DNA from: Chitinimonas koreensis
Lineage (GTDB): Bacteria; Pseudomonadota; Gammaproteobacteria; Burkholderiales; Chitinimonadaceae
Assembly (NCBI RefSeq): GCF_014353015.1
Contig: NZ_CP060704.1
Coordinates: forward strand, 4,985,001 to 5,049,000
Length of the DNA stretch: 64,000 nucleotides
Direction: 5' to 3'
The translations under genes were made by a program, and so were the position numbers. Below are positions 1 to 19,470 of this stretch, piece by piece (position 1 is the stretch's first letter; each line of letters starts with the position of its first letter). The notes below the pieces were generated by a model. That model was not told where the DNA came from and searched no databases. It worked only from the letters and a program-made list of their open reading frames with translations.

Positions 1-1
1 G

Positions 2-520
2 CGGCTCGAGGAGCTGCGCGCGCGCATCGGCGTGGTGCCGCAGGAGGCGGTGCTGTTCTCCGGCAGCGTGTTCGACAACATCCGCTACGGCCGGCCCGAG
101 GCCAGCGCGGCCGAGGTCGAGGACGCCGCGCGCGCCGCCTTCGCCCATGACTTCGTCATGGCACTGCCGGACGGCTACCACACCGAGCTTGGCGAGCGCG
201 GCGTACGGCTGAGCGGCGGCCAGCGCCAGCGCATCGCGATCGCCCGCGCCATGCTGAAGAACCCGCCGCTGCTGCTGCTCGACGAGGCCACCAGCGCGCT
301 CGACGCGCAGAGCGAACGCATGGTGCAGGCCGCGCTCGACGCGCTGATGGCCGGCCGCACCACGCTGGTGATCGCCCACCGGCTGGCCACGGTGCAGCAT
401 GCCAAACGCATCCTGGTGCTCGATCGCGGCAGGCTGGTCGAGCAGGGCAGCCATGCCGAGCTGGTCGCCGCCGACGGCCTCTACGCCAAGCTGGCCTCGC
501 TGCAGTTCAGCGAGGCCTGA
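2..520 (+). CDS. ABC exporter, ATP-binding C-terminal part (MsbA/ABCB type), 5' truncated by window edge
   Basis: This is the C-terminal half of the nucleotide-binding domain of an ABC exporter; the reading frame is open to the left edge, so the membrane domain and Walker A lie outside the window. Visible in order are the Q-loop region (VVPQEAVLFSGS), the ABC signature LSGGQRQRIAIARA, Walker B with the catalytic Glu and D-loop (LLLLDEATSALD) and the H-loop (VIAHRLATV). The sequence resembles the half-transporter exporters that fuse six membrane helices to one ATPase (MsbA, lipid and peptide exporters). It lies just upstream of the lipopeptide locus on the same strand, but a promoter-like sequence separates them. 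Export of the lipopeptide is therefore possible but unproven; a housekeeping lipid A flippase is an equally good reading. Confidence 0.88.
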   Translation, partial: RLEELRARIGVVPQEAVLFSGSVFDNIRYGRPEASAAEVEDAARAAFAHDFVMALPDGYHTELGERGVRLSGGQRQRIAIARAMLKNPPLLLLDEATSALDAQSERMVQAALDALMAGRTTLVIAHRLATVQHAKRILVLDRGRLVEQGSHAELVAADGLYAKLASLQFSEA

Positions 521-594
521 AACGGCGCCGGACCGGCATCGGCCGCATATCGATCAATGCCATAAGCATCGTTAATTTCATGCACTTTAGTCAT

Positions 595-623
595 TTGACA
601 CGCCTCGAGCCGGTCACTTAAAT
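595..623 (+). promoter_or_regulatory. sigma70-type promoter upstream of the lipopeptide locus
   Basis: A perfect -35 hexamer TTGACA (595-600) is followed after exactly 17 bp by TTAAAT (618-623). The surrounding 540-625 is the most AT-rich stretch in this part of a very GC-rich window. It points rightward, about 200 nt before the SnoaL-like gene at 837, and is the best candidate for driving the biosynthetic genes that follow. The long leader (about 624-836) shows no convincing gene. Confidence 0.55.
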
Positions 624-836
624 TCGCCGATGACATCAGTATTGCGCAGTGCAGCACAGCCTGCGCAAAGGCGATGTCGGGCCCCGGCGATCCACCGCGC
701 CGCGGCCTCACCGCCCTACCCCACGGCGACGCAGGCCCCACGAATCCGCACCAGAACGGAATGCCTCGCGCAGCCCTGCCGCATCCGGCCACTCGCGGTC
801 GGTTGGTTTTCACGACCCCAACCTCATCGAACGACC

Positions 837-1213
837 ATGACCGATACGCTCCGACCGGAATCCGTGATCCAGCGCCAGCTCGACGCCTACAACGCGCACG
901 ACCTCGACGGCTGGCTGGCCACCTACGCGCCCGACGCGCAACAGTTCGAATACCCGGCCACGCTGCTGGCCGACGGCATCGACGCCATCCGCGAACGCGC
1001 GCGCAGCCGCTTCGCCGAACCCAATCTGCATGCCCATCTGCGCCAGCGCACGGTGATGGGCAACATGGTGATCGACTACGAGGACGTGGTGCGCACCTTC
1101 CCTGGCGAAGGCCCGGCCGCATCGAGCTGACCGCGATCTACCAGGTGGTCGACGGCAGGATCAAGACCGCCTCCTTCGTGTTCGGCGCCAAGACGCTCGA
1201 CGCCGCGCGCTGA
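837..1213 (+). pseudogene. SnoaL/NTF2-like protein, frame broken near 1115
   Basis: The product is a small alpha+beta-barrel protein of the SnoaL/NTF2-like superfamily (polyketide cyclase, ketosteroid isomerase and limonene epoxide hydrolase relatives). The start ATG at 837 opens with TDTLRPESVIQRQLDAYNAH and contains the typical FAEPNLHAHLRQR segment. The frame runs out at 1130, but the frame shifted by one base continues with the expected family ending (RIELTAIYQVVDGRI up to 1213). Adding one G to the run at 1112-1116 (giving GEGPGRIEL) restores a protein of about 125 residues. The break is probably a sequencing or assembly error. Substrate and role are unknown; position suggests an accessory role in the lipopeptide locus. 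Confidence 0.65.
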
Positions 1214-1457
1214 GCGGCGCGCCGGCCGATCCAATCACCACGACGGAGTCGACAGCGACCACAGACCGAACCTGAACGATCCGCCGCAACGGGCGCCAAG
1301 TCCCGCCGGCGGATCGCCTACATCGCAAATCCGTGCTGAATGAACATCCGCATCGATCGCGCAACGGGCGAACGATGCGGCGGCGCCGGCGGGTCCGAAC
1401 CCGACCGGCGACCGACAACAAGATGCAGGCAGCATCGAGCACACGGGGAGGAAACCC

Positions 1458-1544
1458 ATGGGCAACCACAATGCCGGTGCCGCGCACGCCCTGCGCGCCG
1501 CCGATGCCGCGTCGCATGCCGTCGCGGCGCGAGGGCTTGCGTGA
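1458..1544 (+). CDS. possible 28-residue small ORF coupled to the next gene
   Basis: An ATG at 1458 sits five bases after a strong ribosome-binding site (GGGAGG, 1446-1451). It opens a 28-codon frame rich in Ala and His (begins MGNHNAGAAHAL) whose stop TGA overlaps the next start as TGATG at 1542-1546. The arrangement suggests translational coupling to the membrane hydroxylase, which itself lacks a good ribosome-binding site. No homology is recognised. Alternatively, because this assembly loses single bases often, this could be the true N-terminus of the downstream enzyme cut off by a missing base. The rest of the gap (1214-1457) shows nothing convincing. Confidence 0.35.
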   Translation: MGNHNAGAAHALRAADAASHAVAARGLA

Positions 1545-2455
1545 TGCAAGACCCGCTCGGCCTCATCGCCGCGGCCTGGAACGGCCTGGTCGCGGCCTAT
1601 CTCGCCGCCTTGCCGGCCACGCTCGAGGATTTCCTCGGCTCGGCCGCGCTGGCCGCCGCCATCCTGCTGTTCGAATGCGCCTGCCTGGGCTGGCCGCGCT
1701 CGTCGCTGCGCGCGCTGCTGCGCGGCGACAGCGGCAGCGTGCGCAACGACCTATGGACTTTCCTGCTGCTCGGCCTGGGCCTCGGCTGGCCGCTGAGCCA
1801 GCTCGCGCTGCTGGGCCTGCCCGAGGCGGCCCGGCAAGCGCTGCAGCACTGGGCCGCGCTCCAGCCGGCCGACGCCGGCCCGCCGCTGGCGGTCGCGCTG
1901 GCCTGGTTCGTCATCTACGACTTCCTGCTCTACTGGCTGCACCGCTGGTCGCACACCGTGCCGGCGCTGTGGGCGCTGCACGCCTACCACCATAGCGCCG
2001 GCGAGATGACGGTGCTGACGCGCTTCCGCTTCCATCCGCTCGAAGCCGCGCTCTACACCGTGGCGTTCGCCGCCACGCTGGCCTGGCTGCCGGTGCCCAA
2101 GCTCTACCTGCTGGCGCTGATGGGCGCCTCGATCGCCCACACCTGCCTCAAGCATTCGCGGCTGACCGGCGACTGGGGCTGGCTCGGCCGCTACATCCTC
2201 GCCTCGCCGGCCTCGCACCACGTCCACCACTCGCGCGACGAAGCGCATTTCGGCAGCAACTACGCCACCACTTTCCAGTTCTGGGACATCTGCTTCGGCA
2301 GCCACCGCCAGCCCGACCCGGCCGCGCTGGCCGGCCTGCGGCTGGGCCTGGCCGACGACGACGGCGGCCGGCCGCAGTGGACCGCCCTGCTCGACCACTA
2401 CCTGCGCTTCCTGCGCGGCCTGCTGCCGCGCCCGCGGCGGCGCCAGCCGTCCTGA
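1544..2455 (+). CDS. sterol desaturase / fatty acid hydroxylase family membrane enzyme
   Basis: A 303-residue polytopic membrane protein of the fatty acid hydroxylase superfamily (PF04116), a class of non-heme di-iron oxygenases. The N-terminal third has several hydrophobic helices. The iron-binding histidine clusters follow in family order: HRWSH, then HAYHHSAGE, then an isolated HP, and finally HHVHHSRDEAHFG. These match the HX3-4H, HX2HH and HX2HH pattern. The start is the ATG at 1544, overlapping the stop of a small frame (TGATG). The gene is followed at 31 bp by a fatty acid desaturase and then by the acyl-loading NRPS, so hydroxylation or desaturation of the lipid tail is a reasonable inference. 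The actual substrate cannot be read from sequence. Confidence 0.85.
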   Translation: MQDPLGLIAAAWNGLVAAYLAALPATLEDFLGSAALAAAILLFECACLGWPRSSLRALLRGDSGSVRNDLWTFLLLGLGLGWPLSQLALLGLPEAARQALQHWAALQPADAGPPLAVALAWFVIYDFLLYWLHRWSHTVPALWALHAYHHSAGEMTVLTRFRFHPLEAALYTVAFAATLAWLPVPKLYLLALMGASIAHTCLKHSRLTGDWGWLGRYILASPASHHVHHSRDEAHFGSNYATTFQFWDICFGSHRQPDPAALAGLRLGLADDDGGRPQWTALLDHYLRFLRGLLPRPRRRQPS

Positions 2456-2486
2456 CGGCGCCCTCAACCCTTCCAGGATCGATCGC

Positions 2487-3452
2487 ATGACCACGAGTCG
2501 GCTCTTCAAATACTCGCGCTGGGACGCGCTGAACTTCGCCGTGATCCCGCTGCACCTCGGCTTCTTCGTCTGGCTGGCCTTCGCCTACCGCGAGCTGCCG
2601 GCCTGGGCGCTGCTGGCGCTGTTCCCCGTCCTGTTCGCCATCTCGCTGCAGAACGCCGGCGCCAACCACAACCACTTCCACACCCCGTTCTTCCGCTTCC
2701 GCTGGCTCAACACGCTGACGCGCATGGGCTTCTCGATGACCGCCTCGCCCAAGACGCCGTACAACATCGGCCACGGCGTGCACCACGCCACCCACCGCTC
2801 GTGGAACGAGGCCTCGATCCTCGACATCCTCGGCCTGAACCGGCCGCTGCACGTGCAGCTGCTGGCCTTCGCCCAGTACGTGGTCGAGTCGCTCGGGCTC
2901 AAGTACCTGGTGCTGCTCTACCTGCTCAAGCGCCGCACGCCCGAGCAGATCGCCGCCTTCGCCGCGCCCAAGGAGATCGAGGTGGCGACGCGCATCTTCG
3001 AGAAGATCAAGGCGCCGCACAAACTGCGCGAGGCCAAGCTCGACCTGGCGGCCTGGATCGGCTTCCGCCTGCTGCTGTGCGCGATCGACTGGCGCTTCTT
3101 CCTGTTCTATTTCGTGCCGACCGCCTACGTGATCGACACCGTGCGGCTGGCCGAGAACTTCCTGCAGCACTGGGGCGCCAGCGATCCGTTCGACCCGAAG
3201 CGCGACTCGGTCAGCAGCTACGGCCGGCTCTACAACCTGCTGACCTTCAACCTCGGCTACCACCAGGAACACCACTACCGGCCCGGCGCGCACTGGCTCG
3301 AACTGCCGCGGCTGCGCCGCGAGCTGCCGGCCGACCGCCGCACCGTGCCGTTCACGCACTACATCAACCTGCCCATCGTCTACCCGGCGTTCTCGGCCCG
3401 GCTGGCCGAGCGCGTGCGCCGCGAGGCCGCCGCCCAGGGCGGCCCGGCCTGA
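2487..3452 (+). CDS. fatty acid desaturase (membrane di-iron)
   Basis: A 321-residue membrane fatty acid desaturase (PF00487 type). Three histidine clusters expected to bind the di-iron centre are visible: NHNHFH near residue 58, GHGVHHATH near 95 and YHQEHHYRPGAHW near 260. Hydrophobic segments lie at about 15-60 and 190-220. It sits 31 bp after the hydroxylase-family gene and 34 bp before the FAAL-NRPS gene, in one apparent operon. It could act on a free or carrier-bound acyl chain that becomes the lipopeptide tail. Regiospecificity cannot be predicted. Confidence 0.88.
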   Translation: MTTSRLFKYSRWDALNFAVIPLHLGFFVWLAFAYRELPAWALLALFPVLFAISLQNAGANHNHFHTPFFRFRWLNTLTRMGFSMTASPKTPYNIGHGVHHATHRSWNEASILDILGLNRPLHVQLLAFAQYVVESLGLKYLVLLYLLKRRTPEQIAAFAAPKEIEVATRIFEKIKAPHKLREAKLDLAAWIGFRLLLCAIDWRFFLFYFVPTAYVIDTVRLAENFLQHWGASDPFDPKRDSVSSYGRLYNLLTFNLGYHQEHHYRPGAHWLELPRLRRELPADRRTVPFTHYINLPIVYPAFSARLAERVRREAAAQGGPA

Positions 3453-3486
3453 CTCCCCCGAACGTGACTTCCCGGTAAGCATCGCC

Positions 3487-6400
3487 ATGTCCCTGCCCCA
3501 CCCGCCCCTGACCACGCTGCTCGACGTCGTGCGCCACCGCGCCTCGGCCGACTCGGGCTACGCCGACGCGCCGGCCTTCAGCTACCTCGACGACGGCGAG
3601 CACGTCAGCGGCGCGCTCGACTACGCCGGCCTCGACGCCGCGGCGCGCACGCTGGCCGCCCGGCTGCAGCGCCACACCCGGCCGGGCGACCGCGTGCTGC
3701 TGGTCTACCCGCCCTGCCTCGACTACGTGGTGGCCTTCTATGCCTGTGTCTACGCCGGCGTGATCGCGGTACCGACGGTCTCGCCGAGCAATGCGCGCAC
3801 GCTGCCGCGGCTGCGGCTGATGGCGGCGGACGCGGCGCCGACGCTGGCGCTGACGCGGGCCGAGCTGCTGGCCCGGCTGCCCGCCATGCGCGGCGGCGAG
3901 GGCGGCGACGACCCGTTGCTGCGACTGCGCTGGATCGCCAGCGACGACGGCGACGATTCGGCGACGGCGGAGGACTGGACGCCGCCGCCGACCCAAGCCG
4001 CCGACATCGTGTTCCTGCAATACACCTCGGGCTCGACCGGCGCGCCCAAGGGCGTGATGGTCAGCCACGCCAACCTGCTGGCCAACGCCGAGCTGAGCCG
4101 GCAGGCCTACCGCATCGCCGAGCGCGACGTGTTCGTGTCCTGGCTGCCGCCGCACCACGATTTCGGCCTGATCGGCGCGATCGTGATCCCGGTCTGGGTC
4201 GGCGGCCACTGCGTGCAGTTCCCGCCGGCCACCTTCCTGATGCGGCCCTACCGCTGGCTGCGGCTGATCGACCGCTACCGCGCCCGCATCACCGGCGCGC
4301 CCAACTTCGCCTACCAGCTGTGCGTGGAACGCGTGTCCGAGGCCGAGAAGGCGGCGCTCGACCTGTCCAGCCTGGCGGTCACCGTCAACGGCGCCGAGCG
4401 CATCCGCGCCGGCACGCTGCAGTGCTTCGCCGCCGCCTTCGCTGGCTGCGGTCTGGCGCCGCACAGCATGACGCCCTCCTACGGCATGGCCGAAAGCGTG
4501 CTGATGGCCTCGGCCAACCTGGCCACGCCGGCCGGCGCCACGCCGCGCACGCGCCGGCTCGACGCCGCCGCGCTGGCCGAGGGCCGCGCCGAGCCGGCCG
4601 AGGGCGAAACCGGCGCCGAGGTGGTGCTGACCGGCGCGGCCTGCACCGTCGACCACCGCGTCGCCATCGTCGACCCGGCCAGCGGCGCCGAGCTGGCCGC
4701 GGGCCGCGTCGGCGAGATCTGGCTGCAGGGCGCCTCGGTGGCGCAGGGCTACTGGGGCCGGCCGGAGGAGAGCGAGCAGACCTTCCGCGCCGTGCTGGCC
4801 GGCCGCGACGGCCGCTGGCTGCGCACCGGCGACCTCGGTTTCCTCGACGCCGACGGGCTCTACGTCACCGGCCGCAGCAAGGAAGTGATGATCTTCAACG
4901 GCCGCAACGTCTACCCGCAGGACGTCGAGATCGGCATCGAGGCGCTCGATGCGGCCTTCCGCAGCGACGGCTGCGCCGCCTTCGCGGTCGAGGACGGCGA
5001 GCACGCCGGCCTGGTGATCGTGCAGGAGCTCGAACGGCGCCGGCAGCCTCGGCTCGACGGCCTGGTCGCCCGCATCCGCGCCGAGTTGGCCGAGCGTCAC
5101 GAGCTGGCCGACCTGGCCGCCGTGCTGCTGGTGCGCGCCGGCCAGGTGCCGCGCACCTCGAGCGGCAAGATCCAGCGCGGCCGCTGCCGCGAGCTGTTCG
5201 CCGCCGGCGCGCTCGAGCCGGTCTGGGCTTGGCGGCGCGCCGACCGGCCGGCCGATGCCGGGCAGGCGCCGCGCAAGCCGGCCACGCCGACCGAACGCAC
5301 GCTGCTGGCCGCCTGGCAGGCCGCCTTCGGCCGCGACGACCTCTCGGTGCACGACGATTTCTTCCGCCTCGGCGGCCATTCGCTGCTGGCGGTGCAGCTG
5401 GTCGGCCGCCTGCGCGAGGCCTTCGGTTTCGAATTGCCGCTGGGCACGCTGTTCGCGGCGCCGACCGTGGCCGGGCTGGCGCAGGCGATCGATGCGGCGC
5501 AAGGCGGCGCCATGCCCGCCCTGCCGCCGATCGTCCACGGCGAGCACGGCGCGCGGCTGCCGCTGTGCCATGCCCAGCAGCGCTTCTGGTTCCTCGACCA
5601 GTACCAGCCGAACAACCCGTTCTACGCGATCCCGCTGGCGCTGACGCTGGCCGGCGCGGTCGACGCCGCGGCGCTGCAGCGTGCGCTCGACGCGCTGGTG
5701 GCGCGCCATGCGCCGCTGCGCACGGTATTCCAGGCCGACGGCGGCCAGCCGCAGCAGGTCGTGCTGCCGAACCTGACCATCCCGCTGCGGGTGGTCGAAC
5801 TCGGCCAGCTGGCCGACCCCGCCCGCGCCGCCGAGGCCGAGATCGCCGCCGAGGCGCAGCGCGGCTTCGACCTCGCCGCCGGTCCGCTGCTGCGCGCCAC
5901 GCTGCTGCGGCAGGCCGCCGACCGGCAGGTGCTGCTGCTCACGCTGCACCACATCGTCTACGACGGCGGCTCGACCGGGCCGCTGCTGGACGAGCTGGCC
6001 GCGCTCTACGCCGCCGCGCGCGACGGCCGGCCGGCCGGGCTGGCGCCGCTGGCGATCGACTACGCCGACTACGTGCAATGGGAGGCGCAACATCTGCGCG
6101 GCGACTGGCTCGACCAGCGGCTGGCCTGGTGGCGCGAGGCGCTGGCCGGCGCGCCGACCCTGCTGGCGCTGCCGACCGACCGGCCGCGCCAGGCCGATCC
6201 CGACCAGGCCGGCGCGGCCTGGCCCGACCGGCTGCCGCGCGCGCTGGTCGAGCGGCTGGCGGCGCTGGGCCGCGACCGCGGCGCCACGCTGTTCATGGTG
6301 CTGACCGCCGCGATGGCGGCGCTGCTGCACCGGCTCGGCGGCCAGGACGATTTCTGCCTCGGCATCCTGTCGGCCAACCGGCCAGCCGGCACCGAGCGGC

Positions 6401-8727
6401 TGATCGGCAACTTCGTCAACGTGGTGCCGCTGCGGGCCCGGCTCGGCGGCGCGACCGCCTTCCCCGCGCTGCTGGCCGATACCGCCCGGGGCCTGCTCGA
6501 GCACTACGAGCGCCAGTTGCCGTTCGAGCTGATCCTCGAGCATGCCGCGCCACAGCGCGACCGCAGCCATACGCCCTACCTGCAGGTGGTGCTGAACTTC
6601 CACAGCGAACTGGCGCAGCCGCCGCAGTGGCAGGACGAACAGGCGCTGCGGGTGGCCGGCCGCCATCCGGCCAGCGTCCGCCATGCCGCCTTCGACCTGA
6701 AGCTGGAAATCCACGACGGCGGCGGCGACGGGCGATCCGGCGACGGGCTGGCGCTGAGCTACGAATACGCCACCGCGCTGTTCGATGCCGCGACCATCGA
6801 GCGGCTGGCCGGCCACTTCCGTACCCTGCTCGAAGCGATCGCCGCCGATCCGCACGCCACCGTCGGCGCGCTGCCGCTGCTCGACGCCGCCGAACGCTCG
6901 CGGATGCTCGACGGCTGGAACGACAACGCGGCCGCGCGGCCGTCGTGCTGCATCCACGAGCTGTTCGAAGCCCAGGCCGCCCGCAGCCCCGAGGCGATCG
7001 CCGTGGCCTGCGGCGCGCGGCAGCTGAGCTATGCCGCGCTCAACGCGCGCGCCAACCAGCTCGCCCACCACCTGCGCGGCCTCGGCGTGCGGCCCGACAG
7101 CCTGGTCGCGCTGTGCGTCGAGCGCAGCCTCGACCTCGCCGTCGGCATCCTCGGCATCCTCAAGGCCGGCGCCGCCTACGTGCCGCTCGACCCCGACTAC
7201 CCGGCCCAGCGGCTGGCCTGGATGCTGGCCGATACCGCCGCGCCGGTGCTGCTGACCCAGGCTGCGCTGGCCGAACGCTTGCCGCCGCATCCGCGGACGC
7301 TCTGCCTCGATCGCGACTGGGACGAGATCGCCCGGCAATCGACCGATAACCCGGCCTCGCTGACCACGCCGCAGCACCTGGCCTACTGCATCTACACCTC
7401 GGGCTCGACCGGCACGCCCAAGGGCGCGATCAATACCCACGCCGGCTTCGTCAACCTGGCGCTCTGGTATGCCGGACATGACGCCGAGCGCGTGCTGCTG
7501 GCCAGCTCGCCGAGCTTCGACCTGACCCAGAAGAACCTGCTCGGCACCTGGCTGGCCGGCGGCACCCTGATCGTCCCGCCCGGCGCCACCGCCGATGCCG
7601 ACGCCTTCCGCCAGGCCCTGGCCGAGCAGCGGCCGACCCGCATCAACTGCGCGCCGTCGGCCTTCCGCGCCTTCGTCGCCGGCCAGCCGCTGCCTGCCTC
7701 GCTGCGCAGCGTGATGCTCGGCGGCGAGCCGATCGACGCCGCGCTGGCCGAGCTGCTGGCGTCGAACGACGTCACCCTGGTCAATTCCTACGGCCCGACC
7801 GAGTGCGCCGACGTGGCGATCTGCCACGCGCAGCTGCCGTCCGACGGCGCCGTCGCGCCGCCCTTGGGCAAACCGCTGCCCAACGTGCGCATCTACGTGC
7901 TCGATGCCGAGCAGAACCCGGTACCGGTCGGCGTGGCCGGCGAGATCCATATCGCCGGCCTGGGCGTCGCCCGCGGCTACCTGAACCGGCCGGGCCTGAC
8001 CGCCGAACGCTTCGTGCCCGATCCGTTCGGCGCGCCGGGCTCGCGCATGTACCGCACCGGCGACCTCGGCCGCTACCAGGCCGACGGCACGCTGCTGTTC
8101 CTCGGCCGCATCGACCACCAGGTCAAGCTGCGCGGCCTGCGCATCGAACTCGGCGAGATCGAGGGCGCGCTGCTGCGCTGCGAACGGGTGCGCGAGGCGG
8201 CCGTGCTGCTGCGCGAGGACGGCGGCGAGCCGCAGCTGGTCGGCTATGTCGCCGGCGACGCCACGCCGGCCGAGCTGCGCGCCCACCTGCTGGCCGAGCT
8301 GCCGGCCTACATGGTGCCGAGCGCATGGGTGCGGCTCGACGCGCTGCCGCTGAACCCCAACGGCAAGACCGACCGCAAGGCGCTGCCGGCGCCGGACGGC
8401 TGCGGCGTCGCGACGGCCGAATACGTCGCAGCCAGCACGCCGACCGAGATCGCGCTCGCGCAGATCTGGGCCGAGGTGCTGCAACGGCCGCGTGTCGGTA
8501 TCCACGACGACTTCTTCGCGCTCGGCGGTCATTCGCTGCTGGCGATGCAGGTGGTCGCGCGGGTGCGCGCGCAGTTCGCCGGCGTCGCGGCTTCCGCGCC
8601 GGTGCGGCTGTTCTTCGAGGCGCCGACCATCGCCCAGCTCGCCGCACGGCTCGACGCCCAGGCAGCGAAACCGGCCGCGCCGGCGATTCCGAAACTGGCA
8701 CGGCGCAACAGCGTGCCGGTCGCTTGA
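3487..8727 (+). CDS. lipopeptide NRPS, loading plus first module: FAAL-PCP-C-A-PCP
   Basis: A 1746-residue synthetase that starts lipopeptide assembly. Residues about 1-575 are a fatty acyl-AMP ligase (YTSGSTGAPKG near 179, WLPPHHDFGLIG near 218, GAPNFAYQLC). It should activate a fatty acid and load it on the first carrier (FFRLGGHSLL, phosphopantetheine Ser 632). A condensation domain follows (about 690-1125) with intact HHIVYDG at 821-827, then an adenylation domain (about 1150-1640) with YTSGSTGTPKG near 1303 and NGKTDRK near 1627, and a second carrier (Ser 1683). By alignment with GrsA-PheA the binding-pocket residues read D-L-K-N-M-G-S-D-V; I do not assign a substrate. There is no epimerase domain. 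Most of the A-PCP segment is nearly identical to module 1 of the next gene. Start ATG 3487 is 34 bp after the desaturase. Confidence 0.95.
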   Translation: MSLPHPPLTTLLDVVRHRASADSGYADAPAFSYLDDGEHVSGALDYAGLDAAARTLAARLQRHTRPGDRVLLVYPPCLDYVVAFYACVYAGVIAVPTVSPSNARTLPRLRLMAADAAPTLALTRAELLARLPAMRGGEGGDDPLLRLRWIASDDGDDSATAEDWTPPPTQAADIVFLQYTSGSTGAPKGVMVSHANLLANAELSRQAYRIAERDVFVSWLPPHHDFGLIGAIVIPVWVGGHCVQFPPATFLMRPYRWLRLIDRYRARITGAPNFAYQLCVERVSEAEKAALDLSSLAVTVNGAERIRAGTLQCFAAAFAGCGLAPHSMTPSYGMAESVLMASANLATPAGATPRTRRLDAAALAEGRAEPAEGETGAEVVLTGAACTVDHRVAIVDPASGAELAAGRVGEIWLQGASVAQGYWGRPEESEQTFRAVLAGRDGRWLRTGDLGFLDADGLYVTGRSKEVMIFNGRNVYPQDVEIGIEALDAAFRSDGCAAFAVEDGEHAGLVIVQELERRRQPRLDGLVARIRAELAERHELADLAAVLLVRAGQVPRTSSGKIQRGRCRELFAAGALEPVWAWRRADRPADAGQAPRKPATPTERTLLAAWQAAFGRDDLSVHDDFFRLGGHSLLAVQLVGRLREAFGFELPLGTLFAAPTVAGLAQAIDAAQGGAMPALPPIVHGEHGARLPLCHAQQRFWFLDQYQPNNPFYAIPLALTLAGAVDAAALQRALDALVARHAPLRTVFQADGGQPQQVVLPNLTIPLRVVELGQLADPARAAEAEIAAEAQRGFDLAAGPLLRATLLRQAADRQVLLLTLHHIVYDGGSTGPLLDELAALYAAARDGRPAGLAPLAIDYADYVQWEAQHLRGDWLDQRLAWWREALAGAPTLLALPTDRPRQADPDQAGAAWPDRLPRALVERLAALGRDRGATLFMVLTAAMAALLHRLGGQDDFCLGILSANRPAGTERLIGNFVNVVPLRARLGGATAFPALLADTARGLLEHYERQLPFELILEHAAPQRDRSHTPYLQVVLNFHSELAQPPQWQDEQALRVAGRHPASVRHAAFDLKLEIHDGGGDGRSGDGLALSYEYATALFDAATIERLAGHFRTLLEAIAADPHATVGALPLLDAAERSRMLDGWNDNAAARPSCCIHELFEAQAARSPEAIAVACGARQLSYAALNARANQLAHHLRGLGVRPDSLVALCVERSLDLAVGILGILKAGAAYVPLDPDYPAQRLAWMLADTAAPVLLTQAALAERLPPHPRTLCLDRDWDEIARQSTDNPASLTTPQHLAYCIYTSGSTGTPKGAINTHAGFVNLALWYAGHDAERVLLASSPSFDLTQKNLLGTWLAGGTLIVPPGATADADAFRQALAEQRPTRINCAPSAFRAFVAGQPLPASLRSVMLGGEPIDAALAELLASNDVTLVNSYGPTECADVAICHAQLPSDGAVAPPLGKPLPNVRIYVLDAEQNPVPVGVAGEIHIAGLGVARGYLNRPGLTAERFVPDPFGAPGSRMYRTGDLGRYQADGTLLFLGRIDHQVKLRGLRIELGEIEGALLRCERVREAAVLLREDGGEPQLVGYVAGDATPAELRAHLLAELPAYMVPSAWVRLDALPLNPNGKTDRKALPAPDGCGVATAEYVAASTPTEIALAQIWAEVLQRPRVGIHDDFFALGGHSLLAMQVVARVRAQFAGVAASAPVRLFFEAPTIAQLAARLDAQAAKPAAPAIPKLARRNSVPVA
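6765..8545 (+). repeat. A-PCP coding segment, near-identical copy of 10068-11848
   Basis: About 1.8 kb encoding the end of the condensation domain, the whole adenylation domain and the start of the carrier is almost identical to the segment 3303 bp downstream (an exact codon multiple). Identity fades sharply outside these limits, for example after the carrier serine where the two genes diverge. This indicates recent duplication or gene conversion between module 1 and module 2. Confidence 0.85.
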
Positions 8728-8765
8728 GAGGCCTACGCATAAGTCGCGATCCAACGCTCCACCGC

Positions 8766-8796
8766 TTTTAGCCCCCCCCCCACGGGAGAGGGGTTG
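8766..8796. repeat. G/C-rich hairpin-type intergenic repeat remnant
   Basis: The 129-bp gap between the two NRPS genes contains a C-run followed by CACGGGAGAGGGGTTGG. The same string occurs at 22701-22719 within a larger palindrome. It is a partial copy of a dispersed intergenic element, placed inside the biosynthetic operon. No promoter or other gene is visible in 8728-8856. Confidence 0.5.
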
Positions 8797-8856
8797 GCGC
8801 AGGTTTTTCATACAGCAGTCCCGCACTCATACCGCAGTCCCCGCATTGGAACCCGC

Positions 8857-19092
<10,236 letters not shown>

Positions 19093-19112
19093 ACACGTAC
19101 TGGAGGAACCCC

Positions 19113-19454
19113 ATGAACCTGAAAGCCACGGCCGATTTCGACCATTTCGCCAATCTCGACCTGCGCGTCGGCCGCATCCTCGCGGTCGAGGACGCGGCCA
19201 CCAAGAAGCCGACCTACCGCCTGCGCATCGACTTCGGCGCCGAAATCGGCATCAAGGTCTCCTGCGGCGCCTTCCGCAACTACCCGCCCGAGGCCCTGGT
19301 CGGCCAGCAGGTGATCGGCGTGGTCAATTTCGCCGCCCGCAAGATGGGGCCGGAAACCTCCGAGGTGCTGGTGCTCGGCGTTCCCGACGAAGCCGGCCAG
19401 ACCATCTTCCTGACGCCGAAGAGCGCGGTGCAGCCCGGCGTCGCGGTGTTCTGA
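19113..19454 (+). CDS. small tRNA-binding-domain protein (CsaA-like)
   Basis: A 113-residue protein consisting only of the OB-fold tRNA-binding domain also found at the C-terminus of methionyl-tRNA synthetase (CsaA/YgjH family). Visible family features are FANLDLRVGRILAVE, the YRLRIDFG strand, VVNFAARKMGPETSEVLVLG and a hydrophobic C-terminus. Free-standing members bind tRNA or act as chaperone-like proteins. The ribosome-binding site TGGAGGA precedes ATG 19113, only 20 bp after the NRPS stop, so it is probably cotranscribed. A link to lipopeptide assembly is unproven and it may simply be a neighbour. Confidence 0.88.
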   Translation: MNLKATADFDHFANLDLRVGRILAVEDAATKKPTYRLRIDFGAEIGIKVSCGAFRNYPPEALVGQQVIGVVNFAARKMGPETSEVLVLGVPDEAGQTIFLTPKSAVQPGVAVF

Positions 19455-19470
19455 CGCCGTCTGCATTTCC

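Noticed and set aside
630..836. N-terminal extension of the SnoaL-like gene
   Set aside because: The in-frame upstream codons lack family similarity and a ribosome-binding site; the family start is at 837.
3364..8826. Minus-strand open frame of about 1820 codons opposite the first NRPS gene
   Set aside because: It is a shadow of strong third-position GC bias in the NRPS gene; composition is Arg/Gly/Ala/Gln-rich without any domain. The same holds for the long minus frames at 8827-12363, 12367-15543 and 15550-17790.
8794..8856. TTG start for the second NRPS
   Set aside because: It would add residues encoded by the intergenic repeat; ATG 8857 opens directly before the first condensation domain.
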